Source: CAYNRA01 sp964399465 (lineage in GTDB: Bacteria > Bacteroidota > Bacteroidia > Cytophagales > Spirosomataceae). From it: a stretch of DNA of 9,512 bases. Both the position numbers and the translations under genes were made by a program. Location: contig CAYNRA010000098.1 in assembly GCA_964399465.1 (NCBI GenBank), positions 1 through 9,512 on the forward strand. The letters are read 5' to 3'. This document shows, one piece after another, positions 7,894 to 9,512 of this stretch. Position 1 is the first letter of the stretch; every line of letters starts with the position of its first letter. The notes beneath the pieces were generated by a model, which had not been told where the DNA came from, searched no databases, and worked only from the letters and a program-made list of their open reading frames with translations.

Positions 7894-9084
7894 ATGCAAA
7901 CTCCTTTTGGACAAATAACCTATTGCTCCAATATCCACCCAGGTGAAATTTGGCACGACCACGCGCAAGAACTCTATGCCGTCGTTCCGAAAATCGCCTC
8001 TTCTTTTCCACAAAATCCGTTTAATCTTGGGCTTCGGCTTGCTGAAAGAGCCGCCGACTTCTTAAAAAACTCGGAACAAGCACAAACTAACTGGAAAAAA
8101 TGGCTCATCCAAAATCAAATTACCGTAACAACCATGAACGGCTTTCCGTACGGAAGTTTTCATGGAAGTGTGGTGAAAGATTTGGTTCATGCACCCGATT
8201 GGACATCGCAAGAACGCGTCGTTTATACGCAAAATCTTGCTTTGATACTTGCACAAATGCTGCCTAACGATGAGTTGAGCGGAGGAATTTCTACATCGCC
8301 CTTATCGTATAAATTTTGGTGGAAATCAACCCAAGAAAAGGAACAAGCTTTCCAGCAAGCCACAGAAAATATCCTTTCTATGGTCGTATTTCTTCAAGAA
8401 TTGGAACAAAAAACAGGCAAATCCATACATATTGACATTGAACCTGAACCTGACGGATTACTTGAAACAGTAGCTGATTTTCTAGATTGGTATTCCGCGT
8501 ACCTTCTTCCGCTTGGAATTAAAAAGTGGGGGAGTGTCGCTGAAGATACTATCCGAAAACACATTCAACTCTGTTTCGATGTTTGCCACGTTGCTGTTGG
8601 GTTTGAGCAACCCGAAGTGCTGATTAAACAGGCAGAAAATCTAGGCATACGAACAGGGAAAATCCAGGTTAGTTCTGCTTTATCCGTGGATTGGGAAACG
8701 GGTGATATCCGCGAAAAAAAGCATACATTGGCTCAATTCAATGAACCGACGTATTTACACCAAGTGGTTGCAAAACGTCTCGACGGAACACTCGATAAAT
8801 ACCGTGACCTCGATTGGGCATTTGCTGACTTTGCCCCTCAAAAACATACCGAATGGCGTATTCACTTTCATGTACCGATATTTTTGGAATCCTATGGTTG
8901 TCTAGGTTCTACACAAGCAACGATTCTGGAAACATTGGCACAACATAAAAAAAAGCCGTTCACACAACTACTTGAAATTGAGACATATACTTGGGGCGTT
9001 CTCCCAAAAGATGTACAAAAACCACTGGCTACATCTATCCAGCGCGAATTGGATTGGCTATTGACGCAATTAAATGAAAAGTAA
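7894..9084 (+). CDS. eboE: EboE, xylose-isomerase-like TIM-barrel metabolite-traffic protein
   Basis: The 396-residue product matches, from memory, the EboE family, which belongs to the xylose isomerase-like TIM barrels. EboE is one of the proteins of the ebo cluster, which in Nostoc is needed to move a scytonemin precursor to the periplasm; its own reaction is unknown. Family marks include the start MQTPFGQITYCSNIHPGEIW, IDIEPEPDGLLE (180-191; candidate metal ligands Glu183 and Glu185), LCFDVCHVAVGFE (226-238; Asp229 and His232), WRIHFHVP (321-328; His324 and His326) and LEIETYTWGVLP (360-371). These acidic and histidine residues suggest a divalent-metal site. No signal peptide is visible, so it is probably cytoplasmic. 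The ATG at 7894 is chosen because family similarity starts there; an in-frame GTG at 7816 would add 26 unlikely residues. The stop is one base from the eboF start, so the two are co-transcribed. Upstream lies a divergent helicase gene rather than eboD. Confidence 0.9.
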   Translation: MQTPFGQITYCSNIHPGEIWHDHAQELYAVVPKIASSFPQNPFNLGLRLAERAADFLKNSEQAQTNWKKWLIQNQITVTTMNGFPYGSFHGSVVKDLVHAPDWTSQERVVYTQNLALILAQMLPNDELSGGISTSPLSYKFWWKSTQEKEQAFQQATENILSMVVFLQELEQKTGKSIHIDIEPEPDGLLETVADFLDWYSAYLLPLGIKKWGSVAEDTIRKHIQLCFDVCHVAVGFEQPEVLIKQAENLGIRTGKIQVSSALSVDWETGDIREKKHTLAQFNEPTYLHQVVAKRLDGTLDKYRDLDWAFADFAPQKHTEWRIHFHVPIFLESYGCLGSTQATILETLAQHKKKPFTQLLEIETYTWGVLPKDVQKPLATSIQRELDWLLTQLNEK

Positions 9085-9085
9085 A

Positions 9086-9512
9086 ATGAAAAAAACGGTT
9101 GTCATCGATATTGTTGGCTTGAGCAAAAGTTGCCTTGGCGAAGAAACTCCCTTTTTATTGTCCAAATGGCAAAACTTGCACACGCGCCCAATACCTCCTG
9201 TTTTTCCTGCCGTCACGACTACAGCGCAAAGTTGTTATTTAACTGGGCGGTTGCCTTCTGACCACGGTATTGTCGGAAATGGTTGGTACGATAAAAAAGA
9301 CTGCGAAATTAAGTTTTGGAAACAGGCAAATCCTTTGGTAGAAGCTGAGAAAATTTGGGAAGCTGCACGTAAAAAAAATCCAAATTTTACTGTCGCCAAC
9401 CTGTTTTGGTGGTATAATATGTATTCTAGCGTTGATTTTTCGGTAACGCCTCGTCCGCAATATCATGCAGATGGTGTTAAAATGCCCGATTGTTATACGC
9501 AAACTACTGCGC
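9086..9512 (+). CDS. eboF: EboF, alkaline phosphatase/nucleotide pyrophosphatase family protein, 3' end cut by window
   Basis: The frame is open from the ATG at 9086 to the window end (142 codons), so only the N-terminal part is visible. The start MKKTVVIDIVGL gives the first metal-binding aspartate (Asp8) of the alkaline phosphatase superfamily. PPVFPAVTTTAQSCYLTG follows, with Thr44 the likely nucleophile, as in the PTxT motif of nucleotide pyrophosphatases, and then PSDHGIVGNGWYD (57-69), matching the HGIxxN...YD signature that supplies the substrate-binding asparagine (Asn65). This supports a metal-dependent phosphodiesterase or phosphatase acting on an unknown phospho-substrate. There is no signal peptide. 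The one-base gap from eboE fits a tight operon and translational coupling. EboF is the usual last gene of ebo clusters, and in these the order E-F is common. I assign the symbol from family and context; the full length and later metal ligands lie outside the window. Confidence 0.85.
   Translation, partial: MKKTVVIDIVGLSKSCLGEETPFLLSKWQNLHTRPIPPVFPAVTTTAQSCYLTGRLPSDHGIVGNGWYDKKDCEIKFWKQANPLVEAEKIWEAARKKNPNFTVANLFWWYNMYSSVDFSVTPRPQYHADGVKMPDCYTQTTA

Overview
The window looks like chromosomal DNA of a Bacteroidota member, most likely Cytophagales-like. The reasons are a moderate AT bias, no Shine-Dalgarno sequences before any start, A/T-rich leaders, good matches to the Bacteroidota -7 promoter element TAnnTTTG, and the types of gene present (subclass A2 class A beta-lactamase, small outer-membrane barrel, ebo genes). 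This placement is inference, because there is no rRNA or other marker in the window. There are six protein genes, two of them cut by the window edges. I saw no RNA genes, insertion sequences, CRISPR arrays, attachment sites or frameshifts.

Left part (1-1890, + strand): the 3' part of a subclass A2 (PER/VEB/CfxA-type) serine beta-lactamase gene, ended by a clear intrinsic terminator. A 329-bp intergenic region with a candidate promoter follows, then a gene for a small secreted protein predicted to be an outer-membrane beta-barrel. That gene meets valS tail to tail, and a perfect 15-bp hairpin flanked by A and T tracts can end transcription from both sides.

Middle part (1969-7659, - strand): a large SNF2-family helicase gene is followed, after 126 bp, by valS (valyl-tRNA synthetase). 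Both are full length with intact catalytic motifs. A candidate promoter lies just upstream of valS, so it need not depend on helicase transcription.

Right part (7660-9512, + strand): divergent from the helicase gene, eboE (TIM-barrel, xylose-isomerase-like) is followed after one base by the start of eboF (alkaline phosphatase/nucleotide pyrophosphatase family), which runs off the window. These are the last two genes of the known ebo cluster, which in a cyanobacterium is linked to moving a scytonemin precursor to the periplasm. The other ebo genes (A-D) are not directly upstream; the helicase gene is there instead. This is the most interesting part of the window, although the gene family itself is already described.
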